A stretch of DNA of 64,000 bases from Bugula neritina (GCA_964035545.1 OZ037765.1:18098698-18162697), one strand, 5' to 3'; counted from the first letter of the stretch, positions 14,001-27,029 are shown. Translations and numbers: made by a program. Notes: generated by a model not told the origin, from the letters alone.

Positions 14001-14761
14001 TTTATCTTAATGTAGAATTATAGTCACCTGGATTGATTCCATGCTCTGCACACAACTGTTTCCAAAATTCCATCCCAACTGAAAGAAAACATGATTAAAA
14101 TGTAATTTTAAAACCTCTTATTAAAAAAAGAATTGCAACAACTTGACTTTATTGCATATAGTGATATACAAATTGTACGGTTTCAATAAATACTCATGCT
14201 GTGATATCAGACATGTTTAGGGTCAAAACTTAGGCAATAATATTAAATATTACTATATATAATTTCTTCAGATAAAGAGGAAAAAACCTCTATTTATTTA
14301 AAAGTCAAAACCCATTAAAGTAAGAGTTTTGTTTATTTGAAGAGGGCCGAAACTGTGTCTAAGTAGCAGAAGATCCAACAAAACGGTGCCCTTACTGACA
14401 TTGTGGTTGCTAATGACCATTACCATGCCAACGTGAAACTCAGTAGATTAATTGATCGAATAAATATGTCAAGTGTCAACTATAAGCACAAGTATAAGTA
14501 CAACTATTATTACTGTTTATTGGAATAACTATATTCATAAGTATAAGCATTACTATCAACTTGAAGTCTATAACTATTACTAATAAGTATAAGTTATACT
14601 GCATACGCATAAGCTAAACTTAGAATATTATACTCATAGCTCAGAGTGACAGTCACTAACTCTGTAAGTGTAAGTGTACAAGAATTTGGGTATAACATTA
14701 GTACACGGTTACCTTGATTTCCACATTGTCCAACTTGAAGAGTGATTATATCTCGTGGCAT
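2077..14761 (-). CDS. TUBG1: Gamma-tubulin (12 exons)
   Basis: Gamma-tubulin nucleates microtubules as part of the gamma-tubulin ring complex at centrosomes and spindles. Exons on the minus strand, in order: 14761-14713, 14078-14028, 13659-13598, 12859-12692, 12510-12442, 11709-11630, 11177-11051, 10873-10787, 8894-8745, 8301-8149, 2948-2787, 2277-2077. Phases join without a break to give about 452 aa, against 451 in human. It starts [16 protein letters not shown], holds the tubulin GTP-binding signature GGTGSGMG in exon 6, and has the gamma-specific blocks [19 protein letters not shown] and [19 protein letters not shown]. The C-terminus (TRKVATKK) diverges from human, as is usual for this tail. 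All introns follow GT-AG. The 5.2-kb intron 2949-8148 is enlarged by an antisense LINE. A minus-strand AATAAA lies at 1796-1801. Confidence 0.97.
3811..4485 (+). CDS. LINE ORF1, coiled-coil protein with FP-like C-terminal domain
   Basis: The frame is open upstream, but the first good ATG is at 3811 (MPPKTRTDS), giving about 224 aa. Residues about 20-95 are a charged heptad-rich coiled coil. The second half, with a segment [20 protein letters not shown] followed by [19 protein letters not shown], resembles the C-terminal domain shared by baculovirus FP-type proteins and the ORF1 of many invertebrate LINEs. The expected role is an RNA-binding chaperone that forms the ribonucleoprotein with element RNA. 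The ORF2 start follows 57 bp later. The domain assignment is from memory of the family pattern. Confidence 0.8.
   Translation: MPPKTRTDSTASDIDATMKEILQQLKKINNRIEIIEEKVDSIESSLNYHTEQWKEVKEDMDQIKNTIPALKGKMEEHEIEKANKMAEIQGVPHHQDESLKDIVTKLAELNDVHLTPVNIDMVYRNKSKKSIIVKFIQTHICQNFIRSFKAKKNKSLTSKELGYKTASKIYINEYLLYPTRQLFHKVREYKKENNFKFAWTINQKVFLRETEGSKAIHIKSLSDL
4542..7403 (+). CDS. LINE ORF2: APE endonuclease plus reverse transcriptase
   Basis: An intact 953-aa frame. The N-terminal quarter is an APE-like endonuclease: [10 protein letters not shown] near residue 27, an ISET motif, GDINID, and SDHFPVF near residue 225. The reverse transcriptase follows, with [13 protein letters not shown] at about 595, [20 protein letters not shown] at about 653 and the catalytic FADD at about 685, then the usual thumb and C-terminal region. 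No RNase H or zinc knuckle is evident. It would nick the target and prime reverse transcription there. No stop or frameshift was found, so the copy may be competent or only recently dead. Confidence 0.95.
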   Translation: MELCNTSKHFTIDDLNNISCNDFRVLHCNIRSLRKNFNNLLELLSIVNCSFHVIAISETFLYSNECNYFPISNYSYIGSCRDSRAGGCGIYVHSGLAVIEKLEPLIEGSEAISLLVAGLDEVPLRITAIYRQPSSDTGRFTDDLHNFLHSISHTDHNHIITGDINIDILKQESDSYTDLLHQYSYTHLIEHPTRTTQTSSSCIDHIAINFYSSNVISGTLDKDISDHFPVFAFFENLVQPKSQTFKRRSYRSLCDIQLKQEFQNCDWSKLVFKHNDPIVAYRNFLNETSHIFNKLAPFQERTFHFNRKKVNNWITDRLKKEIHKKDRLFSQHKAFPYSPKLKQAYIKQRNKVSTLIKQAKYNYYDKLISNQADSRKLWNTINNACGRKSTSPSFPVKLKADSEIITHHTEIANYINNYFTNIGKNLADKIPSVPEISVNAKDCPSFYFQLVDKNRVLTELKNLNENKSEGLDLIPARLVKQSATYLCQPLTHIINLIIKSGVIPNELKVAKILPFYKNKGDKLLCSNYRPISILPVYSKILEKIICKQLNEHLNLHKILSVSQFGFQQKKGAQDALIKFSDQSFKALNDSLVILGIFIDFSKAFDTINHNILLQKLRDYNFDSHSISLIQNYLTNRTQHVIIENSISNSLHITCGVPQGSILGPVLFLLYINDLATHCPLFDTILFADDTNLFWKSKDLNADIGNINSSLNKVNNWCIANKLTLNLTKTNYIIVKNYQKNFVLNSTIHIDNIPLSPSSEIKFLGVVIDINLNWCAHINSLRTQLNKVTGMIYLASKFLPYKALILLYNSLINSKLTYCLEAWGNAPKTHLNKLLLIQKRIIRIIFHKSPTEHTSPLFIKAEILPIDLLYIYRLCLLGHSAYYTPSHTKQPPNYLTRHSELSLPLPLSTSAAGHRQVSYQMSSNWNKLPLTLRHHQSFATFKILLKKHLLKSLT

Positions 14762-17385
14762 TGTGCTTAGTACAACTTGAACTTTCTACTTTTAGTTTTC
14801 GATTCGACTCGAAGTTCAACTTCAACTTCACATCGAATTAATATTATGATTATTACTTTGATTTTGAATTAATGAAGTTGAACTTGAAGTAATTGAACCT
14901 AGAAACTTTACAATTATAACATTGACAATAAATTATTGCTTATGCAAGATCTGGTGATCAGCTTGGAATATAAACTTAAGTCAACTGCAATAAAATTAAA
15001 TGTATTTCAACATTTATTGAACATAGCAATTGGTAGTTTGGAAAAGGCGCCGGAAAACGATTTCACTGTTATTTCCACAGATGGTCTTTGCAACACCAAA
15101 AAGTATAAAACTTCACTGCTTTTCTTTTGCAAAAACAGTGCAAAATTAAACAATATAAAATAAATATTAAAGGTAAAAAACAATTAGAATAAAGTGCAAT
15201 AAAAATTGCTAAAAATTTGAAATTGACGCCTTTCGCATTTCAATGCAAAATCTTTTTAATCTCCAGATTGTATTTTATAAATGGCGGTATTTCCGCTCAC
15301 ATTTTGTTCTAGGTATTTGATTCTAGTTTTACAATGCAAATATAAATATACTAACAATATAAAAATATAGTCACTTTGAGAGAGCAATAGTTAATAGTGA
15401 TTACTTTCAATTTATGTGGTGTGATACTAAGTTGGAATCTATCGCTATGTGTCAATATTCTTACAAGTAACTGATGCTTTAAGTTTTAGTTTAAGTTTAA
15501 GTTCATCATATTTATTAAATATTATTATTAATCATTAATTAAATCATAGTGATTAATTAATAATTAATAGTTAATCATTATCATTATGATTTATGAATGC
15601 CAATATAAATATGATTTATGAATGCCAATGTAAATATGATTATGAAATATAAATATAGTTGTCATTGACATTATTATTATGATATTTAATTTGATAATGA
15701 TTTAGATTTTAGATTATCATTCAATTTTTATGATCGTTATAATTATAAATCATTAAATGAAATGTATTATTATTATTATTATAGTCATAATTGATAATGA
15801 TGTTGATTATCAGTATTACTATCAGTATGAATTATAATTTTAATTATGATTATCATTAACATTACGATTATGTTTAATTTTGTGTAATTTCATTCGGAGT
15901 ATTATAAAATTGAATGTATTTGTAATCATATTGATAATCATTATGAATATCGGTAACTGTAAGTGTAAGTACCAAGTATATGTAATAGCGTTGACAATTA
16001 CTCAGTAATACTTATTAACTGTTACACTTACTTGAAAGCCGTAGGACTAGGTATAAGCTATACTATCACATGGTGATAGTTGCAGTACTCAGTAGTAATA
16101 TGGGTATCAAATTTAAGTTAGCATATGATTATATCAGTATAAATTATAATTGTTTTCAGTTTCAGCTTGCTTCTAGTTTTACTTTAACTTTTAGTGATTT
16201 ACTTTTATTTTTTTAACTTCATTTAAGTTCTACTATTGATTTTAGTCTCTACATCAGGGTCTAATAGTAATGCAGTTACAGTTACTAATGCTCATTACAG
16301 TTAGAGTTACTAAATCTAATACTATTAGTAATGTAAATAAAGTATTACTATTATAATCTAATATAATTCAATTTAATGATTAATTATATAGTCACTTTAA
16401 TTTAGATTATAGGCATCTATAACTTATTTTCCAGTGAAATTAAACTGACTCATAAATCATGACTATAACTATAAGACTGCTCAATTTTCTAAAATAAAAA
16501 ACTGCGTAACTAATACTATATCAGTATGAGTATATTGTATTTAAGAGTAGTCATGGTAAAACTGCTAAATTTTAATATATTTTTGGAAATAATGTTGAAT
16601 TTGTTGCATATTTACTATTAATATAAATATTGCATTATAATGATTGATGAATAATATTTATTAATCATAATAATTATTTTGATTTTCATGTGTGAGATTA
16701 TATTTTGATTTTCATAATGATATTCTTATTGATATTATATTCATCCTCAAATTTTTGTCAAATTCAAGTCAATGATTACTCAAAGTCAAATTCAATGGGA
16801 ATTTGTTTCATTTACTATGCAAGTCAACTTAAATCGTGGTTCAAACCAACAATAGTGAATTTGATTAGAAGCTTAAGTTGCTTCTAATCTAATTATAATT
16901 TAAACTTTGATCAAATTAACTTATACTAAATTATAATTTGATTAGAAGCTTAAGTTGCTTCTAATCTAATTATAATTTAAACTTTGATCAAATTAACTTA
17001 TACTAAATTATTAATAACGTATATGTGCGTGTTGTTATAATTTTTCAATTGATATGCATTGAACTCTCTTCCAACAGAAATTGGTGTTCAAACTAAAAAG
17101 TTAAATTGCTAGTTTTACTTTAACTTTCAATTGTAGCTATTTCGAAATATATAGTATTATTTAACTTTATTCACAATTGATCAAAGATGATAAATTCGAT
17201 AATAAATGTGCTAATTATAATAATATAATAATCATTTTTTCTTATTAACATAAATAGTAAATTTGGACTCAACAGAACTGTTTCAAAGTCAAAAATAAAT
17301 CAAATCTCAGTCAAGTCAAGCATTTGAGTTGAATTGCAAAATCGGCTCATTAAAAAATGCAAAAAGTTTTCCCCTACCGGTTACC
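14762..17385. other. AT-rich intergenic region with cryptically simple sequence
   Basis: This lies between the divergent 5' ends of gamma-tubulin (-) and NOL10 (+). I found no coding exon. From about 14460 to 16420 the DNA is a degenerate mosaic of short words such as ATAAGTATAAG and ATTATGATTAT, typical of slippage-derived cryptic simplicity. A 77-bp tandem duplication at 16857-17010 is listed separately. Confidence 0.6.
16857..17010. repeat. 77-bp tandem duplication with internal hairpin
   Basis: Two adjacent, nearly identical copies start at 16861 and 16938. Each carries an inverted repeat with arms GATTAGAAGC and GCTTCTAATC around a short loop. It looks like one recent duplication of a fold-back segment. 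No function is evident. Confidence 0.85.
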
Positions 17386-17437
17386 TATATAAGCAGACTT
17401 TCTCGAAGTTTAGTATGCTTTAGTCTGCACTCCCATT
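17386..17437 (+). promoter_or_regulatory. Candidate NOL10 core promoter and 5' UTR exon
   Basis: TATATAAG at 17386-17393 is followed about 45 bp later by a good donor, GTAAGT, at 17438. The matching acceptor ends at 18190, a short distance before the NOL10 start codon at 18222, so a 5' UTR intron 17438-18190 is plausible. This rests on motifs alone; there is no transcript support. Confidence 0.35.
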
Positions 17438-18221
17438 GTAAGTTTGTTGGCTGTTTTGACAGCTCTTTATAAATACTCATTTTATTTGTTTAGTTGCTTC
17501 GAAGAAATTGATGATTGATTAATAAAATTAGGAACTAGTAATTCTGTCAACTACTTGTAATACAGTTTATTATTTGAGCAGTCTCCAATTTTTGACAATA
17601 CAGTGAATACTGTTGAATACAGTTCAATGCTATACAACTACCTATGCTTGTAACACTACAAACCTTGCTTCAAACCAGAGGCAACAACAGCTGTAATAAA
17701 AAGAATGAAACTTTAAATCTAGTTTCTTTACTCATCGCATTATTTCTTGGTAATTATTGATAATATTAAGTTTCCACTGTAATATCTTTATATTACCATG
17801 TTATTACAGTAGCTATTAGTTTTTTCATGTCATACAAATCATACCTAATTATTTAATTCACTTTAAATTAAAGGGCTGTTTAGTTGACAAGATACATATT
17901 TTTGTTCCAATTTCCAAGTCAAACTAAGTGATTATGGAATTTTTACGTAAACTTGTTGACTGATTTTTTAAAATTTTAACTAATCTTTGTGTGCATATTG
18001 CTATTTTTGTGTCAATGGTCCACTCTGTTTAGCTTAATTAATTTATAATTATGATACAGGTTCTTGGTATATTTTAACTCTATTGCCTCTGTCTAATTAA
18101 TTTGGTGAAACTAAAAGGTTAAAATATTCATTAAATGTGATATTTGATGATGAATTGGAAATGGTTGCTTATTTTGTCTTCTTCTTTACAGGTTGTTGGT
18201 AGCCAATACTAATAAATCACA

Positions 18222-21200
18222 ATGCAGGTGTCTAACCCTAATGACATTAAGATTTATAATCTCAGTGCTGGTAGATCCTTACCAGAGGTAAGCAATAATA
18301 TTATAATCACAATTTATTATTCTTCATAGACAAATAATAATGGTGTTATAAACATTGTGAAAGAGAGATCAGTGACAGCGACAATTTTAATTAGTATTAA
18401 AGCATGTTTTCTTTATTATGCAATGCTCAGTTATTTCAGCATGAAACTAGCATGAAAATGGAAGCCAATAAATTTGTCTTGAAATATTAAAAGTGTTGAT
18501 CAAAGCATTTCTAAACTAAAAATTCAAGCTCATTCTGCCAACACCGTGTCTTCATGCGGGTTCACTTTTGGGACTTTTTTACTTAAAAAATATTCCTTAA
18601 GAATAACTCGAAGTAGTCGGAAATGTTTAAAAAAGATTTGAAACATTATTATCATGTCTATATTAGTGATGAGAACTTTCTTTTTCACTTCTTGATACTT
18701 TCACAACAGTTTAGCAATTTAGGCGGCTCCAGACTTGTCTTGTTAAAGTTTTATTACCTATTATAGTGTAGCTATATAATTATATCTATTCATCTGGCTG
18801 AAATTTTAATGTGATCTTGTAAGGACTTTTGCATTTTGATGCAACCTCTAATGAGCCCACCCAACTTGGTGTATGCAATTGTTTGAAGTGTTTTGATTCT
18901 CTTGGAGGCATTTTTAGGTTGACAAGTGTGATGTCAACCCTCAATAAAATGCAGATAAAAAGTTGAAAATATTTATGTTGTATGTGGTTGTAATCTAGTT
19001 TTATCATGCATGAAAAAAAACGAAATGAAATTTAAAAGCATACTTTTTGGTGTGCCATGCTAATATGTATAGTTGATAGAAGACATTTTGGTGTTTTCAG
19101 TGGCTCTCGGAAAGAAAGCGCAGAAAGTTACAACAGCAAGACGTTGGTAAGCTGCAGTCTAGTTTCTCCAGGAGCAGTGTTTCTACTCTCATTTTTGTAA
19201 ACTAACCTATTTTGTTTTTTTATAACATACTTGAATTAGACTTATTGACTCCAAAGTTTCATTTTAAATTTGCCCTCTTGTTTAATCAGAGTATTGAAAT
19301 TGAAATGTTGACTAAAAAGTAGCAAACAGAAAAATTAAAATGGCAGTATGTCTTCAAGTATGACATAGTTTATAATTTTTAAAATTTATTAAGCCTCTGC
19401 TAAATATTGGGTTATTTTGCATCTTACTTTCTTAAGGTAGATATATCTTGCATATATCAATTATTTGACCAACGTTGTCATGTCTGCAGGTTGTTATAGA
19501 CTAGGTTTCTGGTTGTAGATGTCAGACAGCGAATTGAACTGCTCCAAGACTTCTCAATGCCACATGTTAGCAATCTAGTAAAGGTTACTAAAGACAACCA
19601 ATACATTATAACTGCTGGCACATATAAACCTAGGTTGAGAGTGTTTGATACAAATCAGATGTCACTCAAATATGAAAAAGTAATGGACTCGCATGCTATA
19701 CAGCTTATTTCCATTGAAGAAGATTATTCTAAGGTAAAGGGTTACAGTGATTCCTATTGACTGATATATTTGGCTAGTGTGTTGTAAGGAAATTAATACT
19801 ATCAGTAAACGCATTTACTACAAGTGGTTTTTTTCTCAATAATTTTAGAAATTATTTTCTTTTTCATACATGCATAGTTGCAACAAAATTATCTTCAAAG
19901 TAAGCATGTTTGGTGGTGTTTGAAAGATTTGATGCAGTTTTAAATTATAATTGTAGAATTGTATCCAGCTTTTGAAAACTAACTTTTGAGTGGTAACACA
20001 AGTTTTCCATCATTCAAAATAATTCATGTAACTTGCAAAATAAAAATTTTCAGTTATATTTGCTGCGTGTTACATAGGATTACAAAATATATTGGTGGTT
20101 ACAAATGGAGACAAATTCAAATAGATATCTTGGACCAAAAATTAATTTATGATAGTTTTTTTTATTGCAATGCATTCAAGATACTACCTTATATTATATT
20201 ACTGACTGTTGGTTGAATTAATTCAAATATAACATTCAGTTGAATTGCATTTCAGGTTGTTGTACTCCAAGATGATAGATATCTAGAGTTTCACCACAGA
20301 TATGGCAAGATTTTTCGAACTCGAGTGCCTACATTTGGGCGAGATTTAGCATATCATTTTCCATCATGTGATCTTTATATTGCTGCATATGGGTAAGCTT
20401 TTTATTTTGGAACAACTTTTTTCAACAAAATCTTTAAAGGCCCATCATGGAAAACTCTTAAATCACCATAAAGTTTGAAATTTGCTAATTATATCTAATA
20501 TGGGAAAAGACCAGGTTTAGGATATAAGATGGTAAAAATGGTATCTAAATGCCTGTGAGGTTAAATATGTAACTGTAACTATTTATGGAGCACTGGTTTT
20601 GTTAAAATCTGTGTGTCTAAAGTTTTCTGATAAGGCAAAAGATTATCAGATGGCAAACAATCTCCAAGAAGTCATATATACTCCATTTTAGAAATGAAAT
20701 CTACAGACTTAACTTGGAGCAAGGAAGGTTTCTCAATCCAATAAAAACCAACTCAAAGTAAGATAGTTCAGTATTCAAGTTCTGTTGGATTTAATGAGCT
20801 TCAGTAACTAGTAGCTATGCCGGGTAAAAATTTGAAAATGCACAAAAAATATATTTATATATTTGATTTAGTAGAACTGAACAAGAATATTGATGAAAAG
20901 TTTGGGGTGTAAACCCCCTAACAAGTTTTACCCAATAAATCTATAAATACTAAAGACTAAGCTGTTAATGGCAATGATGCTGGTTTTGAATTTTATATAT
21001 TGTTACATAAGTGTTCATGTTTATGTGAAAGCATTCAGTCTAATGTATTAGTTTAGACTGCCTCCACACGTACTAGTTTCAAAACAAATTGGTTAATGTT
21101 TCCTGATGCTTCTTAGTCAACATTAGCCATGCATGTAGTTCCTAAATGTATATATATATATGTATATAACTAACAACACCCTGTCAACTAAAGAAACATG

Positions 21201-24200
21201 AGGGAAAACTCCTAGACACACCACCATTCTTCTTCCACAATGCCCTAGGTGCATAGGTGGTAGGAAACAGTGGATTTTTTTAATTGAATTGTCCATGTTT
21301 CGTGTTTTAGTGAGGTCACATGTTGCGAATTTAATCCAGAACACCAGTTGTTTACTTGTGGAACTGGCCACGTAAGTATCATACGGCTATGTTTTACTTG
21401 CAAGAAGTTTTTGAATAAACTAACAAATCAGTATTATAATTGATGAGTAGCTTCTACTTCAAAGTAGAACTCAATCCAATGATGGCAATGAAAAATACTT
21501 TCTAAACAATATCATTACTTTTTAATAATGAATTATTTACCTACATACGTGACAATTTCTGTTGATTTTACATTTATCTGGTATACTTGATAGTTTGTTA
21601 GTTTATTTTTATCAAATAATGTATTTAATTGATGTAATATTGTATGGGAAACTATTCTGTTATATATTCCAACTTAATATTAACTATGCAATTATACCAT
21701 TGCGCTTTTTAAGTTACTAAACCTATAGTAATAATATGTTTTATGTTTACAAATGCACTGTAGCTAACGAAAGGCATCAAAATAAATAGTGGTAAGGGTG
21801 ATTGCAGAACAGTGCACAACATTCTGTTTTTATGGATTTCTGCAAGTAAAATTAGCGATGGATTTATACAAATAGCAATGTAATCTACAAGTTTATATTT
21901 AAAATGAATTAATAACATTTTAAACAACTTTATAAAAGTTTAAAAACGACTAATATAATCGTACAATGTAATTAATAATAACCTTTGCTAGTGTTGACGG
22001 TGCTTCGTTAACATGGCAGGTTTTACAGTATAATTTATATACTTTCATGTGGATATGCCGCAGTGTTTGGAGATTTGTTGTGAAATATTTAGTTTTGAGT
22101 GTTTTTATTATCACTTATACGAGCTAACTTTCTAATGGCGTGCAATCACTCCTTTTAAGGGTCACGTTGAATGCTGGGATCCAAGGACGAGATTCAGAGT
22201 TGGTTCATTAGATTGTGCCATTGCTACTTACCAGGAGTCTAACATGTAAGTGTAAGTTCATCAGGTTCTACAGAAACCTGATGAAAAATATATAGCTTCT
22301 TCTTGTGCATACATTCAATGTGCAAGATGACTTTTAGTGTTATGTTTCCATAGTGAGTTGTGGACTATTTTAGATAAAACGCTATTTTAATTAGTTTTTA
22401 AAGTTTAATGCAATAAAGATTATTTGTGACATGAATTTTTTTACGCTCTTCTACCACAGTTTTTATATAATTAGGGAACTGCTGTAAAATATTTTGGACG
22501 TTTTTATTCAGCAAATATAATATATTTCAGCGAATCTGTACCTCAAGTCACTTCATTGAAGTATAAAGATGGATTGAATTTGGGTGTAGGAACAAGTTGT
22601 GGTCAGGTAAGCTAGAAGTTAAATAATATAGTTATATTCTGCTAAACCTGATTAGATTTCTCCGTCTACTAGTAGCACTAAGAGCACCACATCTATGCAG
22701 CATATGTATTACACCCTCTGTAGTGAAAGCCAATACTACTATTCAAATTTTGTTTAGGTTTTAATTGCTTCAGTTTGTATAGTATTTATTTATCTCAGCA
22801 AATTTAGTACATCGCTCCGGTAAATGCGATTGTTGGTTTTTAGGTTCTCCTTTTTGATATTCGATCAAAGAAGCCATATTTGGTTAAGGACCATAATTAT
22901 GAGCTACCAATTAAGTCAATACAGTTCCAACCAGGAAAAAACATTGTATTGTCTATGGATAAGCGAATAATGAAGATGTGGGATGGAAACACTGTGAGTA
23001 AACTGCTGAGATAAAATTTCTTTTACCAACCAACTTTTTCAACATAAAATAGTTTTTCGTTTGTACAATTAATTGGAGTTTGCTTGGCTGCCAGGGTAAA
23101 GCATACACACACATAGAGCCGGAGGAGACAAGTCTGAATGATCTTTGTCTTATACCAGAAACTGGTCTCATGTTTATGGCCAACGAAGCTCCAAAAATAT
23201 TGACATACTTTGTACCGGTAAGTCAGTAATAAACTGTTGTAATTGTGCTTTAATTTCGGATTTCTTGCACATGCCATCTTTTTCAAAGAGCAGAGGGGGG
23301 AGTTACAGTAGCGATGTTTTCATAGGGTTTTGGAATGAAAATTGAACGCAATTTTAGATATAATCCACAAATAATATTAATTTGTTTTCATGTATGGTGT
23401 TGCATCTTTTCTCAGCAAAAGTTTAAATTGCTTGAAGTTGATAATACTTCTCTGTGTTTGCAGAATCTTGGTTCAGCTCCAAGCTGGTGCTCGTATTTAG
23501 ACAACATAACAGAAGAGTTGGAAGAAACTTCTACACCTCAAGGTGTTTCTCAAGTTTATATGTTTCCATTTTCTTGTACACTATTGCTCTCTATGCTTGT
23601 TGATAAAATGGCTCAACTTGCTGCGTTGCTAGGGAACATGCAGTTCATTTTTATTACTTAATGGCTAAACTGCACCTTAAGCACTGTTAATTGATTTTTA
23701 TTGATCATATGTTTGATATTTTTTAGTGTATGAAGACTTTCAATTTGTGACCAGGGCTGAGCTAGAAGAAATAGGTCTAAGTGATTTGATTGGAAAGCCA
23801 TTTGTGAAAGCCTTTATGCACGGGTTTTTTATGGATGTTAGGCTTTACAAGAAGGCATGTCATCTTATGTTTTATTGTTGTTGAATCTTCATGCATACTT
23901 GATCTTTTCACTGAAAAATCAAATGGTTTGATAATTAAATTTGCAATTCAGTTCATCTCACTAAATTAACTTGTTATAAATTGTTGTAAATTCTGATTAT
24001 TATGCTTTGGTAGGCCAAAGGTGTTAGTGAGCCATTTGCTCGACATGATTATGAGAAAAAGAGAGTCCAGCAGATGATTTTGGAAAAGACGAATGATCGT
24101 GTTAAATCCAAGTACAAAAGACCTACAGTTAATAAAGAATTGGCTCAGAAGATACAGGAGCAAGAAAAGGTATGCATTTGTGGTTGTGTTATACAACACA

Positions 24201-25752
24201 TTGAAGCATAGCATTTTAAACAAATATTTGGTTGAGTTATGTTTCTCATATAAAACTCTACTTTCAATGAGCTAAGTTTAGTTTGCGGTGCTGCAAACAA
24301 TATCATTGGCTGGTTGTAATGTGAGTACTGATTGGTTTCATTTGTGTGATGTGAATTCAGGATGGAGGCTTGCTCAAGGATGATAGATTTGCATCACTTT
24401 TCCACAATCCAGACTTTGCCAGGAACAAAGAGAGCCGAGAATACCGTATGATGAACCACAATGTGGCCAGGTTAGATATGGATAAAAAGAAGAAAGCTAA
24501 GATATTGGAAAATTTTGAGGAAGTCGATGGTGGTAAACCTAAGAAAAAAGAAACTCCTGCGGTAAACATTGCCTTTTACTAAAGAGAAATTTGCTGCAGT
24601 TACAAGGTCAATGTATTTTAATGCCGATTTTAAATTTTAAAGTTTTTTTTTATAAGCTCTAAAAAGTATTATTCAATTGTATTTTTTGTAACTCTGGCTT
24701 CAGGTAAAGGTTGTTAAACAGCCAAAATTCTTCGAAATCAAAGAAGGAGATTCTTTAAATGATCTTCAATCCAGTGTCAGCAAACCAAAGAAATCAAAGT
24801 AAGTTGCTCAATTTATTTTTGTTTGTCTAAATGGAATATCTTCTGTCCAACAGTGCACTAGTAGCTTCAGTAGTTTATTTTACCTTCTATATAACTTTTG
24901 GTTTCATAACATAAGGCATGATTTCTGTTGGATATAGTTGCAGTGTACACTTAGAAATGGATTTGAAACTATTAGCTATACCTCAAATGTATAGTTATGA
25001 TCATCTCATTTTGGTAAATGTGGTTCGAAACTGTTCCATATTTCATATAGCTTGCCCCAAACTATGTTGTTGCTTAGTCAAACTCTTTTTGTCAAGGCTT
25101 CCACTTTAACATGTTAGCCTGCTATTGTTTTTACAATAATTGCAACATATGCTCAATATGAACATATGCACAATGAGACCAAGTGTTAATTCACAGATAT
25201 GGGTATCTTATTTATGTTATTTTTATCCTCAATTTTAAAAATGATGCATTCACTGGGTTATAATCTTTTAGCATACATAATTGCTGGTGTCAGATATTAA
25301 GATATCGCTTACACGTTAACCTATTTTTGTTATTCATCCTGCATTATAATATTTGTTGTAGATTATCGTTGGAAGAACGAATTAAATCTCTGGAGTCAAA
25401 AAGTGACAGTATAAAATACAATTCGAGTTTTGGTGCTAAAGAAATGACTTATATCCCATCAATGGTAAATTTGATTTAAAACATTGTGCTTAAAGTTACG
25501 ATGGTGTCTAATTAGATTTTTGGAATGAGGTTTCTTTTAATGTTTTATTACAAGCAATCTTAGTACTGTTAGTTTTTAGTTTTGAAGACCATATTTTATA
25601 GTTGATATTTCAAATTTTTACTACAGGATGATAAAGCTAAAAAGCAGAAACAAGATCAGGATGAGCACAGAAAAACCCGAGCCAAGTTACGTAGATCTGC
25701 TCATAAGATAACCAAACATAAAATTGCTCCCATGTGGAAATCAACAAATTGA
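18222..25752 (+). CDS. NOL10: Nucleolar protein 10 (NOL10/Enp2), 17 exons
   Basis: NOL10/Enp2 is a nucleolar WD-repeat protein of the small-subunit processome, needed for 18S rRNA maturation. Exons: 18222-18287, 19101-19146, 19519-19733, 20256-20392, 20692-20757, 21311-21371, 22160-22245, 22531-22606, 22844-22993, 23095-23217, 23464-23542, 23727-23854, 24014-24169, 24361-24561, 24704-24798, 25362-25464, 25627-25752. Phases are continuous and give about 637 aa (human about 688). The N-terminal two thirds form the WD40-like propeller, for example GTYKPRLRVFDTNQ and HVECWDPRTRFRVG. The NUC153 motif DDRFASLFHNPDFA is at about residue 470. The C-terminus is Lys-rich and basic, as in orthologues. 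The acidic linker after NUC153 is shorter than in human. Intron 23855-24013 has a GC donor. Confidence 0.96.
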
Positions 25753-27029
25753 ACATATAGTTACTACTAATTTAAAAAAATTGATCTTCATTAAAAGTTG
25801 TGTAGTACTTCATGCATGGATGAAGTATAAAGTTATCGGAAATTATTTTTATACATGATAAAATAATAAAATGATAGCATCATAATAATAGCTTTACTGA
25901 TTGCGATGACAGTTGTTTTTATGTGTTTAATCAATAATGCACCACCGTATTTGATATGCGCTTTAAAATAGCAATTAAGGAGGTACAAGCAGTAGTCATT
26001 TATAGGTCGTATACAGCAATATAAATATACTCCACCTAATTGTAATAAAGGCTAGTTAGGAACAGGTTGACTTTTAGAATAGTCTTTTTAGTGTAAGTTG
26101 ATTCGATTTCAGAAATAGTCACAAGTATTTATTAAGTTTGTGAGCAATAAAATTCTACAAGTTCTATATTATAATCATAGTGGTGGAACATCCATTTTAC
26201 ATTGCTATGTTGGCTAATATTCTAGCAACCTTGTTTGAGTAAAACCATTGCAGGTAAACCAATACACAGGAAAAAATATGCCAATATGAGTGTCGCACAA
26301 ATGGATGACTTGTCAACTCTTGCTAAATCATAGAAGTTTCAACAGTTTCTGTATGTTGTATATATGAGAATACCCAAATTGCAATAATAAAAGCTTAAGT
26401 GTGGGCTATGTTGTTTATCTAAGAAAATTTCTTCATATTTTTCAATTGAGAAAGTAAGGTCCTGTATGGTGTTTAGTTAAATAAAACATTATCAACTTTT
26501 TGCAAGTTGCAACCTTTAGGAAAACTCTGGTGGTAAGGGTAGGTGTAAGTGCGTGTTCGTTGCAATATTTCTTTTCAATTTTCACCTGTCACATTTCATT
26601 GTCCGTATTTATAAGTTACTTCCTCCATACTATGACGAAAAGTTGCTTTCTACTATAGAGTTATCCTACTCTTTTGTGGCAGTAGGGCCATAGTCTGCGT
26701 GTGTGAAAGGCCCCGTATTTCGTTCGGTAATAATATAACAGAAAATATTATGCAAAAATCTATTATTATGACACGAAGAATTCCGAATGTTGGCGTTAAA
26801 CTGCGTCAACGATTTTTATTGGATGGTCGTTGCGCGATTGAATGAACATAATATAGATGAGTTGCTAAGCTGGGTTCAGGGTTGAGTGAAAATTTTCATT
26901 TTGATTTACAATAAGTATTGACAATTTCCAAGTTGTAGCACCAAAAAACTCGACAAAAACAGAGTTTTCTATATATCAAGGCTATAATATTGGTTATATT
27001 GGTGAAATTTTATAATTTATGTGCCTAAC

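Noticed and set aside
23335-23661. 108-codon plus-strand frame at 23.3 kb as a gene
   Set aside because: Only the part from 23464 to 23542 is a real NOL10 exon; the rest is intron read-through.
26650-26700. Shared repeat with 38640-38690 (inverse orientation)
   Set aside because: Only about 20 bp around CTATAGAGTTATCCTAC match clearly, which is too little to delimit an element.
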